Shown one piece after another: positions 9,072 to 19,000 of a DNA stretch of 64,000 nucleotides. The stretch's first letter is position 1, and each line of letters begins with the position of its first letter. Below the pieces are notes generated by a model. It made no database searches, was not told the origin of the DNA, and worked only from the letters and a program-made list of their open reading frames with translations. Source of the stretch: Alphaproteobacteria bacterium (GTDB lineage Bacteria; Pseudomonadota; Alphaproteobacteria; Rhizobiales; Hyphomicrobiaceae); NCBI GenBank assembly GCA_019137195.1, contig JAGVSR010000049.1:1-64000 (forward strand), read 5' to 3'. A program made the position numbers and the translations under genes.

Positions 9072-9359
9072 AGCCGCAGATAGGCGGTCGGCCTGCAGAG
9101 GCGCATCGCGCCTCCGGACGCCGCCACCCCGTGCCCGCAGGACGAGGGGGCGTGCCGAGGGCGGCACGCTTGGCGCTTTGCTGTTTGCGTCGGTCAGCCC
9201 GCAAGACCGTGGTTTCCGCACTGTTAAGGCCTAGCGCGTAGGGTGGCGGATCGATGCATAGCCGTATTCGGCCGTGGCAAGCCGGACCCCGAACCCGCTT
9301 TGGACACCGACCACCAGACCGAACGCCCACGACCAGGGGCCCGTCTTCACCGGTACCTC

Positions 9360-10661
9360 GTGCGCCTCAGGCATGGCGAGGGGCACGGCGAACGGCTCTT
9401 CCGCGGTGCCGCGGGCTCGTTCGGGCTTCAGGTCGCCTCGACGGCCATCTCGCTCGCAACCGCCATCCTGCTCGCCCGCCTCCTCGGCGCCACCGGCTAC
9501 GGCGTCTACTCGCTCGGCATGATCTGGGCCAACCTCCTGGGTCTCGTCGCCTGCCTTGGGTTTCCTCAGCTGATTGTACGCGAGATCGCAGGCCTCGCCC
9601 CGAAGGCCGAGTGGCATGCCGTCGCCAGCCTCGTCCGAACCGCATTCGCTGCAACTCTCACCGCCGCTGTCCTTCTTGCCGGCGTCGGTGCGCTCACCGT
9701 TCCGGCCCTCGTCGACAGCGCGGGGACGCTCGCCATCGTCCTCTCGATGTCGATCGTGGTCCCGATCGGGTTGCAGAGACTGGGTGAGACCGTGCTGTTA
9801 GGCTTCGAGCGGCCGCTCGAGAGTTACCTCCCCGAGCGCCTCATCCGTCCGCTCGTGTTCCTCGCCCTGGTGGCGCTCCTGGCGGCTGTGGGCTCCGGCG
9901 CCTCTCCCGAAGCCGCTATCCTCGCCCACCTCCTCGCCTATGTGCTATCGCTCGCCGGCGTCGTTTGGCTCGTCACGCGGCGCACACCCGACCAGTGGTG
10001 GAGGGAGAAAGCTCCCCTCGACGCCAGCCACCTCGCGCGTACCCTGCCCCTCCTCGCAACCGGCCTCATGACACTCTTGAGCACGCGCCTCGACGTGCTC
10101 ATGCTCGGCGCGCTGGCAGACGCGGAGGCCGTCGGACACTACCGGTTCGCCGCCCAGCTCGCTGCCCTCCCGCTCATGATCGCCACCAGCACCCAGGCAG
10201 TCGTGAGTCCGCTCATCGCGCGCTACCACGCCGAAGGCCGCCTCGGCGACCTGAGGCGGCTGCTCGCCAGAATGGCAGCAGGCGCAGCGATCGCGACCCT
10301 CGCCGTGTCGGCGGCCGTGCTCGCCCTCTTTGGGCTCCTCGTGCCGGTCATCGGCTCCTCCTTCGCCGAGGCCCATCTGCCCCTCGTCATCCTGATGCTG
10401 GCTTATGCGCTCTCGGCCATTCTGTTCGCAGGACTGCCGCTCCTCATCATGAGCGGCCACGTCGGCGCCGTCGCTGCTGCCAGCGGCACGGCAATCGCCG
10501 TCAATGTCGTGCTCAACTACTTGCTCGTCCCCCGTTACGGAGCCACCGGAACGGCGCTCGCGACCCTCGTGAGCCTGATGCTCCTCAATGGGCTCCACCT
10601 CTGGAACGCCCAGCGCCGCCTCGGGCTCATCGTCCCGACCTCGCCCAACGCGCCTGCCTGA
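9360..10661 (+). CDS. Polysaccharide flippase (Wzx/MurJ-like MOP superfamily)
   Basis: This multi-pass inner-membrane protein has about 12 hydrophobic segments and the typical N-terminal pattern 'GAAGSFGLQVASTAIS' followed by 'LLARLLGATGYGVYSLGM', which marks lipid-linked oligosaccharide flippases. Internal features include 'LPLLATGLMTLLSTRLDVLM' and the C-terminal 'VVLNYLLVPRYGATGTALAT'. The start is uncertain: the frame is open from a GTG at 9243, but the first 39 residues are hydrophilic and unlike the family, so I prefer the GTG at 9360 (433 residues). No sugar-transferase genes are adjacent, so the glycan is unknown. Confidence 0.8.
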   Translation: MRLRHGEGHGERLFRGAAGSFGLQVASTAISLATAILLARLLGATGYGVYSLGMIWANLLGLVACLGFPQLIVREIAGLAPKAEWHAVASLVRTAFAATLTAAVLLAGVGALTVPALVDSAGTLAIVLSMSIVVPIGLQRLGETVLLGFERPLESYLPERLIRPLVFLALVALLAAVGSGASPEAAILAHLLAYVLSLAGVVWLVTRRTPDQWWREKAPLDASHLARTLPLLATGLMTLLSTRLDVLMLGALADAEAVGHYRFAAQLAALPLMIATSTQAVVSPLIARYHAEGRLGDLRRLLARMAAGAAIATLAVSAAVLALFGLLVPVIGSSFAEAHLPLVILMLAYALSAILFAGLPLLIMSGHVGAVAAASGTAIAVNVVLNYLLVPRYGATGTALATLVSLMLLNGLHLWNAQRRLGLIVPTSPNAPA

Positions 10662-10777
10662 GTGCGGGCAGCCGGCCAGACAGGCCGGCCTCTCGCACCG
10701 CAGCAAGCTCCAGGAGCGGCAGTCCCCTCCCGGCGACACAGTTTTTCATCACCCCAGCGAGAGCAAATATTTTCTTC

Positions 10778-10814
10778 TATGTGCAGCCGCGAGGGCGCAC
10801 ATACTTTTTTATTT
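10778..10814 (+). terminator. Strong hairpin with U-tract between flippase gene and cysH
   Basis: TATGTGC-a-GCC pairs with GGC-GCACATA around GCGAG, and CTTTTTTATTT follows. It lies 117 bases past the flippase stop and 61 bases before the cysH ATG. It could terminate the flippase transcript or act as an attenuator in the cysH leader. Confidence 0.65.
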
Positions 10815-10874
10815 CCAAGACCCCCTTCATTTAGGAACGCCATTCCTCTAGGGTCCGCCCCGCTGGAGGTTCCC

Positions 10875-11687
10875 ATGAACAAGACCGACCGGGCGTCGCC
10901 GCCGACGGCGCGACCGCGCGCATCCAAATTGCAGACCAGGACATCGACCGGGTCGCCGCCGGACGCCGAGATCGCCTCGCGACTCGACGAGCAGCTTGGC
11001 GCTCTTGCGACCCTCGAGACGCGCCTGGCGGCAATCGTCGCCTCGATCCATGGCCGCATTGCCTTCTCGTCGAGCCTTGGCCTCGAAGATCAGGCCATGC
11101 TCCATGGCATCGCGGCAAGTGGAGCCGCAATCGACGTATTCACGCTCGACACCGGACGTCACTTCCCCGAGACGCTGGAGACGCTCGAGGCGTCCGAGCA
11201 CCGTTACGGCGTCAAGGTCCGAGTCGTCTTCCCCGATGCCGGCGACGTCGAGGCCCTGGTCGCCCGCGACGGCATCATGGGCTTCCGCCAATCGGTCGAG
11301 GCCCGCAAGGCCTGCTGCGAGGTGCGCAAAGTGCGGCCGCTGAACCGCGCCCTCTCGGGGGCTGCGGGCTGGCTGACCGGGATGCGCCGCGAGCAGTCGC
11401 AGGAGCGGTCCGCCGTGCCGTTCGCCGAGTGGGACGCGGCCCACGGGCTCGTGAAGATCAACCCGATTGCCGACTGGACGCTCGCCGACCTCGAAGGCTA
11501 CATCGCCCGCCACGACATCCCCGTGAACCCGCTCCACGCCAAAGGCTTCCCCTCCATCGGCTGCCAGCCCTGCACGCGCGCTGTCCGTCCCGGCGAGGAC
11601 ATCCGGGCGGGGCGCTGGTGGTGGGAGAACCTCGACGGTAAGGAATGCGGGCTCCACAACCGCCCGAAGGCAAAGGTTTCAGCATGA
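10875..11687 (+). CDS. cysH: Assimilatory adenylyl-sulfate (APS) reductase
   Basis: This enzyme reduces activated sulfate to sulfite in sulfur assimilation. GGAGGT sits 4 bases before the ATG at 10875, which settles the start and gives 270 residues. The PP-loop-like segment '[13 protein letters not shown]', the [10 protein letters not shown] motif and the nucleophile motif KECGLH near the end are present. The paired cysteines KACCEV and GCQPCTR are the ligands of a [4Fe-4S] cluster, which in this family marks APS-type rather than PAPS-type reductases. This agrees with the absence of an APS kinase (cysC) nearby. The stop overlaps the cysD start (ATGA), so the two are translationally coupled. 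Confidence 0.93.
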   Translation: MNKTDRASPPTARPRASKLQTRTSTGSPPDAEIASRLDEQLGALATLETRLAAIVASIHGRIAFSSSLGLEDQAMLHGIAASGAAIDVFTLDTGRHFPETLETLEASEHRYGVKVRVVFPDAGDVEALVARDGIMGFRQSVEARKACCEVRKVRPLNRALSGAAGWLTGMRREQSQERSAVPFAEWDAAHGLVKINPIADWTLADLEGYIARHDIPVNPLHAKGFPSIGCQPCTRAVRPGEDIRAGRWWWENLDGKECGLHNRPKAKVSA

Positions 11688-12589
11688 CGGCCGCAATCTC
11701 ACATCTGGACCTCCTCGAGGCCGAGAGCATCCACATCTTCCGCGAGGCCGCGGCGCAGTTCCGCAAACCTGTGCTGCTCTACTCGATCGGCAAGGACTCG
11801 ACGGTGCTGCTGCACCTTGCGCGGAAAGCCTTCTGGCCGGGCCGACTGCCGTTTCCGGTCCTGCACATCGACACCAAGTGGAAGTTCCGCGACATGATCG
11901 CCTTCCGCGACAAGACGGCCGCCGACTTCGAGCTCGACCTCATCGTGCATACGAACGAGGAAGGCCTCGCCAAGGGTATCAACCCGATCGATTTTGCGCC
12001 CTCCGTCTACACCGACGTGATGAAGACGGTGCCGCTGAAGCAGGCACTCGACAAGTACGGCTTCGACGCCGCGTTCGGCGGCGCCCGCCGCGACGAGGAA
12101 GCGAGCCGCGCCAAGGAGCGCGTGTTCTCGTTCCGCGCCGAGGGCCACCGCTGGGATCCCCGCAAGCAGCGGCCCGAGATGTGGCGGCTCCTGAACGGAC
12201 GCCTCGGCCCCGGCGAGACGGTACGCGTGTTCCCGCTCTCGAACTGGACCGAGCGCGACGTGTGGCGCTACATCCTGCGCGAGAAGCTCGACGTGGTGCC
12301 GCTCTACATGGCAAAGGAGCGCCCGGTCGTCATCCGCAACGGCCAGATCATCATGCAGGACGACGAGCGGCTCACCTTGAAGCCGGGCGAGAAGGTCGAG
12401 ACGCGGAAGATCCGCTTCCGCACTCTCGGCTGCTACCCGCTGACGGCTGCCGTCGAAAGCGATGCCGAGGATCTCGAGAGCGTCATCGCCGAGACGTTGG
12501 GCGCGCGCACGTCCGAGCGCCAGGGCCGCCTCATCGACCACGACCAGGCAGGCGCCATGGAGAAGAAGAAGCAGGAAGGGTACTTCTGA
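11684..12589 (+). CDS. cysD: Sulfate adenylyltransferase subunit 2 (ATP sulfurylase small subunit)
   Basis: CysD carries the adenylyltransferase active site that makes APS from ATP and sulfate, in complex with the GTPase CysN. The 301-residue product matches family length. The PP-loop motif [14 protein letters not shown] is near residue 40, and '[15 protein letters not shown]', '[20 protein letters not shown]' and the C-terminal '[20 protein letters not shown]' are typical. The start ATG overlaps the cysH stop by four bases and the stop overlaps the cysN start by one base, so cysH-cysD-cysN form one operon. Confidence 0.96.
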   Translation: MTAAISHLDLLEAESIHIFREAAAQFRKPVLLYSIGKDSTVLLHLARKAFWPGRLPFPVLHIDTKWKFRDMIAFRDKTAADFELDLIVHTNEEGLAKGINPIDFAPSVYTDVMKTVPLKQALDKYGFDAAFGGARRDEEASRAKERVFSFRAEGHRWDPRKQRPEMWRLLNGRLGPGETVRVFPLSNWTERDVWRYILREKLDVVPLYMAKERPVVIRNGQIIMQDDERLTLKPGEKVETRKIRFRTLGCYPLTAAVESDAEDLESVIAETLGARTSERQGRLIDHDQAGAMEKKKQEGYF

Positions 12590-14148
12590 TGTCCACACAG
12601 CCTGCGATGAAAAAGGCCAAGGTGAAAGGCGAGACGGCGCCGCCCCCCGCCGCCAAGCCCGCGGCCCCACCTGTCCGGAAGTCCGCGGCCGAGACCATCG
12701 CCGAGGTCGCGCCAGAGTTGTCGGGCATGCTGCGGCTCCTGACCTGCGGCTCGGTCGACGACGGCAAGTCGACACTGATTGGCCGCCTCCTTTGGGACGC
12801 CACCGACCTCTACGACGATCAGCGCGAGACCTTGCAGCGAGGCAAGAAGGTCGACGGCGGCAACCCGGACTTCAGCCTTTTGATGGACGGTCTCGTCGCC
12901 GAGCGCGAGCAGGGCATCACCATCGACATCGCCTGGCGCTACTTCGACACGGCGCACCGCCGCTTCGTCGTCATCGACAGCCCGGGCCACGAGCAGTACA
13001 CGCGCAACATGGCGTCCGGCGCCTCGCACGCTGACGTCGCCATCATGCTCATCGACGCCCGCCATGGCATCAAGAAGCAGACGCGGCGCCATGCGGCCAT
13101 TCTCGACCTCGTCGGCGTCAAGCGCGTCATCCTCGCCGTCAACAAGATGGACCTCGCGGGCTGGTCGGAGGAGACGTTCCGCGCCATCGAGGCCGACTTC
13201 CGAACTCTTTCCTGGAAGTTCGGCTTCTGGGAGGCGATCGCCATTCCGGTCGCCGCGGTGTCGGGCGACAACGTGGCCGCCAGATCCACCAAAATGCCCT
13301 GGTACAAGGGCCCGACGCTGCTGCAGCATCTCGAGGAGCTGCCGTCACGCGGCACCGAAGCCACGGGGCCGTTCCGCTTCCCCGTCCAGACGGTGCTGCG
13401 CGACGTCCGCAACGACTTCCGTGCGCTCGCCGGCACCGTCAGCTCGGGCTCGATCCGCGTCGGCGAGACGATCACCGACGCGCTATCGAGGAAGAGCGCG
13501 CGGGTGAAGCGCATCGCCACCATGGATCGCGACCTCGAGGAGGCGCACCAGGGCCAGGCGGTCGCCATCGAGCTCGACATCGACCTCGACATTGCTCGCG
13601 GCGCCGTCATCAGCCGCGCCGACGCAAAGCCGATTGTCGCGCGAAGCCTCGAGACGCGCCTCGTGTGGCTCAACGAGACGGCCTACGACCCGCGCGGCGC
13701 CTACCTGCTCCGCACGGCAACCGACCTCATCCCGGTGTCGAGCCTCGAGATCAGGGCGCTCCTCGATCTCGAGACGCTTGCGACCTCGCCGGCCTCGGCC
13801 TGCAACGTCAACGACATCGCGATCGCCCACATCGCCCTCGGCCGCGGCGCGGCCGTCGACACGTTTGCAGACGCTCCCGAGACCGGAAGCTTCATGCTGG
13901 TCGACGCCATCACGGGCGCCTCGATCGCCGGCGGCATCGTCACCGACGTGAGCGCAGAGGCTCAAAAGGCGGGCGAGAACGTCTTCCTCCTGACGCGCGC
14001 GATCCTCGAGCGGGGCCTTTGCGCCGACATCAAGGACAAGCCCGACGCCGAGCCCGAGATCCGGCGCCGCGCCAACGAGGTTGCGCTCATCCTGAGGGCA
14101 GCCGGCGTCGCGGTCGAGATCGAAAGTCCACCGGACTATTCGATCTAG
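12589..14148 (+). CDS. cysN: Sulfate adenylyltransferase subunit 1 (GTPase)
   Basis: CysN is an EF-Tu-like GTPase whose GTP hydrolysis drives APS formation by CysD. The 519-residue protein has a Pro/Ala/Lys-rich N-terminal tail of about 40 residues, then the G domain: CGSVDDGKSTLIGRLLWD (G1), GITID (G2), DSPGHEQYTRNMASGA (G3) and NKMDLAGW (G4). Two beta-barrel domains follow. There is no C-terminal APS-kinase domain, unlike the CysNC fusions of many rhizobia. This fits direct reduction of APS by the Fe-S CysH upstream. The ATG at 12589 shares one base with the cysD stop. Confidence 0.95.
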   Translation: MSTQPAMKKAKVKGETAPPPAAKPAAPPVRKSAAETIAEVAPELSGMLRLLTCGSVDDGKSTLIGRLLWDATDLYDDQRETLQRGKKVDGGNPDFSLLMDGLVAEREQGITIDIAWRYFDTAHRRFVVIDSPGHEQYTRNMASGASHADVAIMLIDARHGIKKQTRRHAAILDLVGVKRVILAVNKMDLAGWSEETFRAIEADFRTLSWKFGFWEAIAIPVAAVSGDNVAARSTKMPWYKGPTLLQHLEELPSRGTEATGPFRFPVQTVLRDVRNDFRALAGTVSSGSIRVGETITDALSRKSARVKRIATMDRDLEEAHQGQAVAIELDIDLDIARGAVISRADAKPIVARSLETRLVWLNETAYDPRGAYLLRTATDLIPVSSLEIRALLDLETLATSPASACNVNDIAIAHIALGRGAAVDTFADAPETGSFMLVDAITGASIAGGIVTDVSAEAQKAGENVFLLTRAILERGLCADIKDKPDAEPEIRRRANEVALILRAAGVAVEIESPPDYSI

Positions 14149-14206
14149 CTCTTGCCCTCCAGTCTGTGCAGAATGCGCGAATTCGGGATGACTTGAGCCG
14201 TCCTCA

Positions 14207-14962
14207 ATGTACGAAGACCTGCTGCTCTACATCGTTGTCGGCTTTGTCGCGCAGATGGTCGACGGGGCCGTCGGCATGGCCTACGGTGTAACGTCGACCT
14301 CGTTTCTCTTGAGCATCGGCCTGCCGCCGGCAACGGCGAGCGCCTGCGTGCATGCCGCCGAAACGGTCACGACCGGCGTGTCCGGGCTCGCGCACTGGAA
14401 GCTCGGCAACGTCGACCGGCGCCTCATCTCGCGCCTGGCCGTGCCCGGCATGATCGGCGGCGCGATCGGCGCCTATGCGCTGGCGAGCCTGCCCGGCGAC
14501 CTGCTGAAGCCCTACATCAGTGGCTACCTGCTGCTGCTCGGCATGTTCATCGTCTACAAGGCCGCGCACAAGAAGCACTCGTTCGTCGACGATCCGCCGA
14601 CCAACGTCGCGCCCTTAGGCTTTGTCGGCGGTCTCGTCGACGCCGTCGGCGGCGGTGGCTGGGGACCGATCGTGACCTCGACGCTCCTCGGCCAAGGCAC
14701 GGCGCCGCGCTACGCCATCGGCTCCGTCAACCTCGCCGAGTTTTTTGTCACGTTGACCATTTCCGCGACGTTCCTCTTTACGGTGGGGCTCGAATTGTGG
14801 CCGATCATCACCGGCCTCCTGATCGGTGGCGTGGCGGCGGCGCCGCTCGCTGCGTGGTCTGCGAAGAACTTGCCGCCAAAGGTCCTGATGATCCTGGTGG
14901 GGTGCGTGGTGATGGCGTTGAGTTTGAGGACGATCTTGAAGGCGGCTGACTGGTGGATCTGA
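14207..14962 (+). CDS. TauE/SafE family sulfite/sulfate-type permease (first copy)
   Basis: This 251-residue inner-membrane protein has about 8 hydrophobic helices and the two family repeats. The first contains 'VDGAVGMAYGVTSTSFLL' and 'ASACVHAAE', the second 'VDAVGGGGWGPIVTSTLL' and 'SVNLAEFFVTL'. TauE/SafE proteins move sulfur-containing anions or organic acids. Its place 58 bases after cysN, on the same strand, suggests sulfate or sulfite transport linked to assimilation. That substrate is inferred from context, not from the sequence. Confidence 0.85.
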   Translation: MYEDLLLYIVVGFVAQMVDGAVGMAYGVTSTSFLLSIGLPPATASACVHAAETVTTGVSGLAHWKLGNVDRRLISRLAVPGMIGGAIGAYALASLPGDLLKPYISGYLLLLGMFIVYKAAHKKHSFVDDPPTNVAPLGFVGGLVDAVGGGGWGPIVTSTLLGQGTAPRYAIGSVNLAEFFVTLTISATFLFTVGLELWPIITGLLIGGVAAAPLAAWSAKNLPPKVLMILVGCVVMALSLRTILKAADWWI

Positions 14963-15020
14963 TGTCGCCCGCGTGTGCTCAATCTCCAATCGCCGCGTGC
15001 GGCCTTCGCGAGAGGCCGTG

Positions 15021-15812
15021 ATGGACCTCATCGCCAGCAATCTCCTTCTCATCGTCGCCGGCGGGTTCCTGATCGGCTTCCTGATCGGAATCACGGGCGT
15101 CGGCGCTGGCTCGCTGACGACGCCGATGCTGATCGGATTCGGTTTCCCGGCGGCGGTCGCCGTCGGCACGGACCTGCTCTTCGCCTCGCTCACAAAGGCG
15201 AGCGCCGCCTTCCGCCATCAGCGGCTCGGCAACGTCGACTGGCCGATCCTGGGCTGGCTCGCGGCCGGCAGCCTGCCGGGTGCGGCCGCCGTGCTCCTGT
15301 GGCTTTGGTACTCGCACGCCGACACGGCGATGCTCGCCTTCTACATCAGGAAGGTGCTCGGCATCACGCTGATCGTGAGCGCGATCGCCATCTCGCTCAA
15401 CCCGTGGCTGCGTCGCCACCAGCCGGGCGATCACAATGCGCTCCACACACCGCCTCGCACGCTGCCGACGGCCCTCTTCGGCGTCGTGCTCGGCGCCATG
15501 GTGGCGCTGACCTCGGTCGGCGCAGGCGCTATCGGCGTTGCGGTGCTGACCGGGCTCTATCCGGCGCTGATGGCGCGGCGCGTGGTGGGAACCGACATCG
15601 TGCATGCGGTGCCCCTGACCCTGGTTGCCGGCATGGGGCACGCCGGCATGGGGCACGTGGATCTATGGCTGCTCGCGGCCCTGCTCGCAGGCTCCGTGCC
15701 CGGCATCCTCATCGGCTCGCGCATCACCGGCAAGCTTCCTGACTGGGCGCTCCGCATCGCGCTGTCGCTGATCCTCCTGTGGGCGGCGTACTCGATGCTG
15801 GTAAAAGCGTAA
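15021..15812 (+). CDS. TauE/SafE family permease (second copy)
   Basis: This 263-residue membrane protein has the same repeat architecture: 'GITGVGAGSLTTPMLIGFG' and 'VGTDLLFASLTKASAA' in the first half, 'SVGAGAIGVAVLTGLYPAL' and 'VGTDIVHAVPLTLVAGMGHA' in the second. I start at the ATG at 15021, after an AGAGG ribosome-binding site, rather than 16 codons upstream. It differs clearly from the copy at 14207 (GVGAG versus VDGAVGMAYG motifs), so the pair is not a recent duplication. It lies 58 bases downstream and is probably co-transcribed. The two may form separate transporters or work together. Confidence 0.85.
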   Translation: MDLIASNLLLIVAGGFLIGFLIGITGVGAGSLTTPMLIGFGFPAAVAVGTDLLFASLTKASAAFRHQRLGNVDWPILGWLAAGSLPGAAAVLLWLWYSHADTAMLAFYIRKVLGITLIVSAIAISLNPWLRRHQPGDHNALHTPPRTLPTALFGVVLGAMVALTSVGAGAIGVAVLTGLYPALMARRVVGTDIVHAVPLTLVAGMGHAGMGHVDLWLLAALLAGSVPGILIGSRITGKLPDWALRIALSLILLWAAYSMLVKA

Positions 15813-16002
15813 CCAAGCCAGCCCGCGGACAAAGCTCAGCCGGGCGGCGCGCTCACAAGCCGTGCCGGGCCTCCGTTTCGGATGGTCGCCCCTCGAGCGC
15901 GAGGACGCGCCCAGAGGAAGAGGCCAGGACCCGGAGCGGCAGCCCGATGCACACATCGAACGGCCCCTGATTCCCGCCTTCGCCGGCAGGACATTGAGGC
16001 TG

Positions 16003-19000
16003 CTACGCTGCCTTCTTCCCCTTGGCCGCAATCTCGGCCAGCACGGTGACGAGGCCCTTGACGCCGCGGAAACGCTTCTCGGGAAGATCCCAGTCACCCT
16101 TGAAGACGAGCTTGTGGTCGGGCTGCATCTTGGCGAGGCTCTTGGAGGACTGCAGGAATTGTGCGAGCCCCGCAGGATTGGCGAAATCGTTATTGTGGAA
16201 GGTGACGACCGCACCCTTCGTGCCGGCATCGACCTTGGCAATACCGGCCTGGCGGCAGAGCCCCTTGATCTCCATGACGTCGAGAAGGTGGCTGACCTCC
16301 TCCGGCATGACGCCGAAGCGGTCGGTGAGCTCAGCCGCAAAGCTGTCGATGTCGGGCCGCGTCTCGAGAGTGGAAAGCCGTCGGTATAGGCCGAGCCGGA
16401 TCTGCAGGTCGGCAACATAGGTCTCGGGGATCAGGACCGAGATGCCGAGTGAGATCTCGGGGCTCCACTTGTCCTCCGCTTCGCCCAGGTCGCCGCCCTT
16501 CATGGCAGAGATCGCCTCCTCGAGCATGGCTTGGTAGAGCTCGAAGCCGACCTCGCGGATGTGGCCCGACTGCTCCTCGCCGAGAAGGTTGCCGGCGCCG
16601 CGGATGTCGAGGTCGTGGGAGGCGAGCGAGAAGCCGGCGCCAAGCGTGTCGAGCGACTGCAGCACCTTGAGCCGCTTCTCGGCGCCCTCGGTGAGGGCCT
16701 GGCCGGGCGGCGTCGTGAGATAGGCGTAGGCGCGGACCTTCGACCGCCCGACGCGACCCCTCAACTGATAGAGCTGAGCGAGGCCAAACATGTCGGCGCG
16801 ATGCACGATGATGGTGTTGGCGTTCGGCACGTCGAGGCCGGATTCGACGATCGCCGTCGAGAGCAGAACGTCGTAGCGCCCCTCGTAGAAGGCGCCCATC
16901 ACGTCCTCGAGCTCGGTCGGCGTCAGCTGGCCATGGGCGCGGGCGACGCGAAGATGCGGCACGGCCTCGGCGAGGAATTCCGCGACATCGTCGAGGTCGG
17001 AGATGCGCGGCACGACGTAATAGGTCTGACCGCCCCGGTCGCGCTCGCGCTTCAGCGCGTCTCGGATGATCACGGGGTCGAATGGAGAGATGTAGGTCCT
17101 CACCGCAAGCCGATCGATGGGCGGTGTGGTGATGAGCGACAGCTCGCGCACGCCGGACAAGGCAAGCTGCAGCGTGCGCGGGATCGGCGTCGCGGAGAGC
17201 GTCAGCACATGCACGTCCTCGCGCAGCTGCTTCAGCCGCTCCTTGTGGTTGACGCCGAAGTGCTGCTCCTCGTCGATGACGAGAAGACCGAGACGCGCGA
17301 ACTTGATGCCCTTCCCGAGAAGAGCGTGCGTGCCGACGACGATGTCGACCGTACCCTCCGTGAGCCCTTTCTTGACCTCCGTCAGATCCTTGGCCGAGAC
17401 GAGGCGCGAGGCCTGTGCGACACGCACGGGCAAGCCCTTGAAGCGCTCGGAGAAGGTCTTGAAGTGCTGGCGCGCGAGCAGCGTCGTCGGCACCACGACC
17501 GCAACCTGCATGCCCGCCATGGCGACGACAAAGGCGGCCCGCAGCGCAACCTCGGTCTTCCCGAAACCGACGTCGCCGCAAACGAGGCGATCCATGGGCC
17601 TGCCGGAACCGAGGTCGGCGACCACGGCGTCGATCGAGGCCGCTTGGTCCTCCGTCTCCTCGTAGGGAAATCGAGCCTCGAACTCCTCGTAAGGCACGGT
17701 TGCCGGTATCAGAGCCGGCGCCTCCTTAAGCTGCCGCAGCGCCGCAATCTTGATGAGCTCGGAGGCGATCTCCTTCAGACGCTTCTTGAGGCGGGCCTTC
17801 CGCGCCTGCCAGGCGACGCCACCGAGCCTGTCGAGCTGCGCGTCGCTTTCGTCGGCGCCGTAGCGGGTCAGAAGCTCGATGTTCTCGACCGGAAGGTAAA
17901 GCTTGTCGCCGCCCGCATAATGAAGCTCGAGGCAGTCGTGCGGTGCGCCAAGCGCGGTGATCGTCTGGAGCCCGACGAAGCGGCCGATCCCGTGGTCGGC
18001 GTGGACGACGAGATCGCCGGCGGTGAGGCTCGTCGCTTCGGTCAAGACGTCAGCGGCCCGCTTCGCCCTGCGGCGCGGCCGCACCAGCCGGTCGCCGAGG
18101 ATGTCCTGCTCGGCGATGACGGCGATCTCCGGCGTCTCGAACCCCTGCTCGAGACCGAGCACGGCAAGCGCGGTTTTGGCGGGTGGGAGGGCAAGCGCCT
18201 CGGCGTAGCTCTCGACGTTCTCGGCCTGCTTGAGCCCGTGCTCCTTCAGGAGATGGCCGAGACGCTCGCGAGCGCCCGCTGTCCACGAGGCGACGACGAC
18301 GCGCCGCTTCTCCTCATGCAGTCGCCTTATGTGCTCGACGACGGCCTCGAACACGTTGGCATCGGCATTCTGCCGCTCGGGCGCGAAGTTGCGTGCCGCG
18401 CGCCCTCCGTGCGAGCGCACGTTGGGGCCCGCGGCCTCCTCGAAGGGCGTGATGCGCATGACCTGCACGCCTGCCAGCGCCTTCGCCCACGCCTTGGCGT
18501 CGAGATACATCATCTCCGGAGGGATCGGCTTATAGGGCGGCGCGCCGAAGCGCGTCTCCTCGAGCCCCTCGACGCGCGAGTTGTAGTGCTCGGCGATCTG
18601 CTCGAAGCGGAAGCGGACGTACTCGTCCGCTTGGTGATCGAAGGAGACGACCGCACCCGGCGCGTAGTCGAACAGCGTCTCGAGCCTGTCGTGGAAGAGC
18701 GGCAGCCAGTGCTCCTCGCCGGCGTACGTGTGGCCGGCGGAGACGGCCTCGTAGAGCGGGTCGCCAGCCGTATTGCCACCAAAAAGCTCGACGTAGCGCT
18801 TCCTGAAGAGCGCGGTCGCGGCGTCGCCGAATGCGACCTCGGACACGGGCATCAGCGACAGCTTCTGCACCGGTTTCAACGACCGCTGCGTCTCGACATC
18901 GAAGGCCTTGATGCTCTCGATGGTGTCGCCGAAGAAGTCGAGTCGGACGGGCGCGGAGCGGCCCGGCGGATAGAGATCGACGATGCCGCCGCGCACAGCG

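Noticed and set aside
14207..15812. Tandem duplication of the TauE/SafE genes
   Set aside because: The motifs in corresponding positions differ strongly, so the two are distant paralogues rather than a recent duplication.
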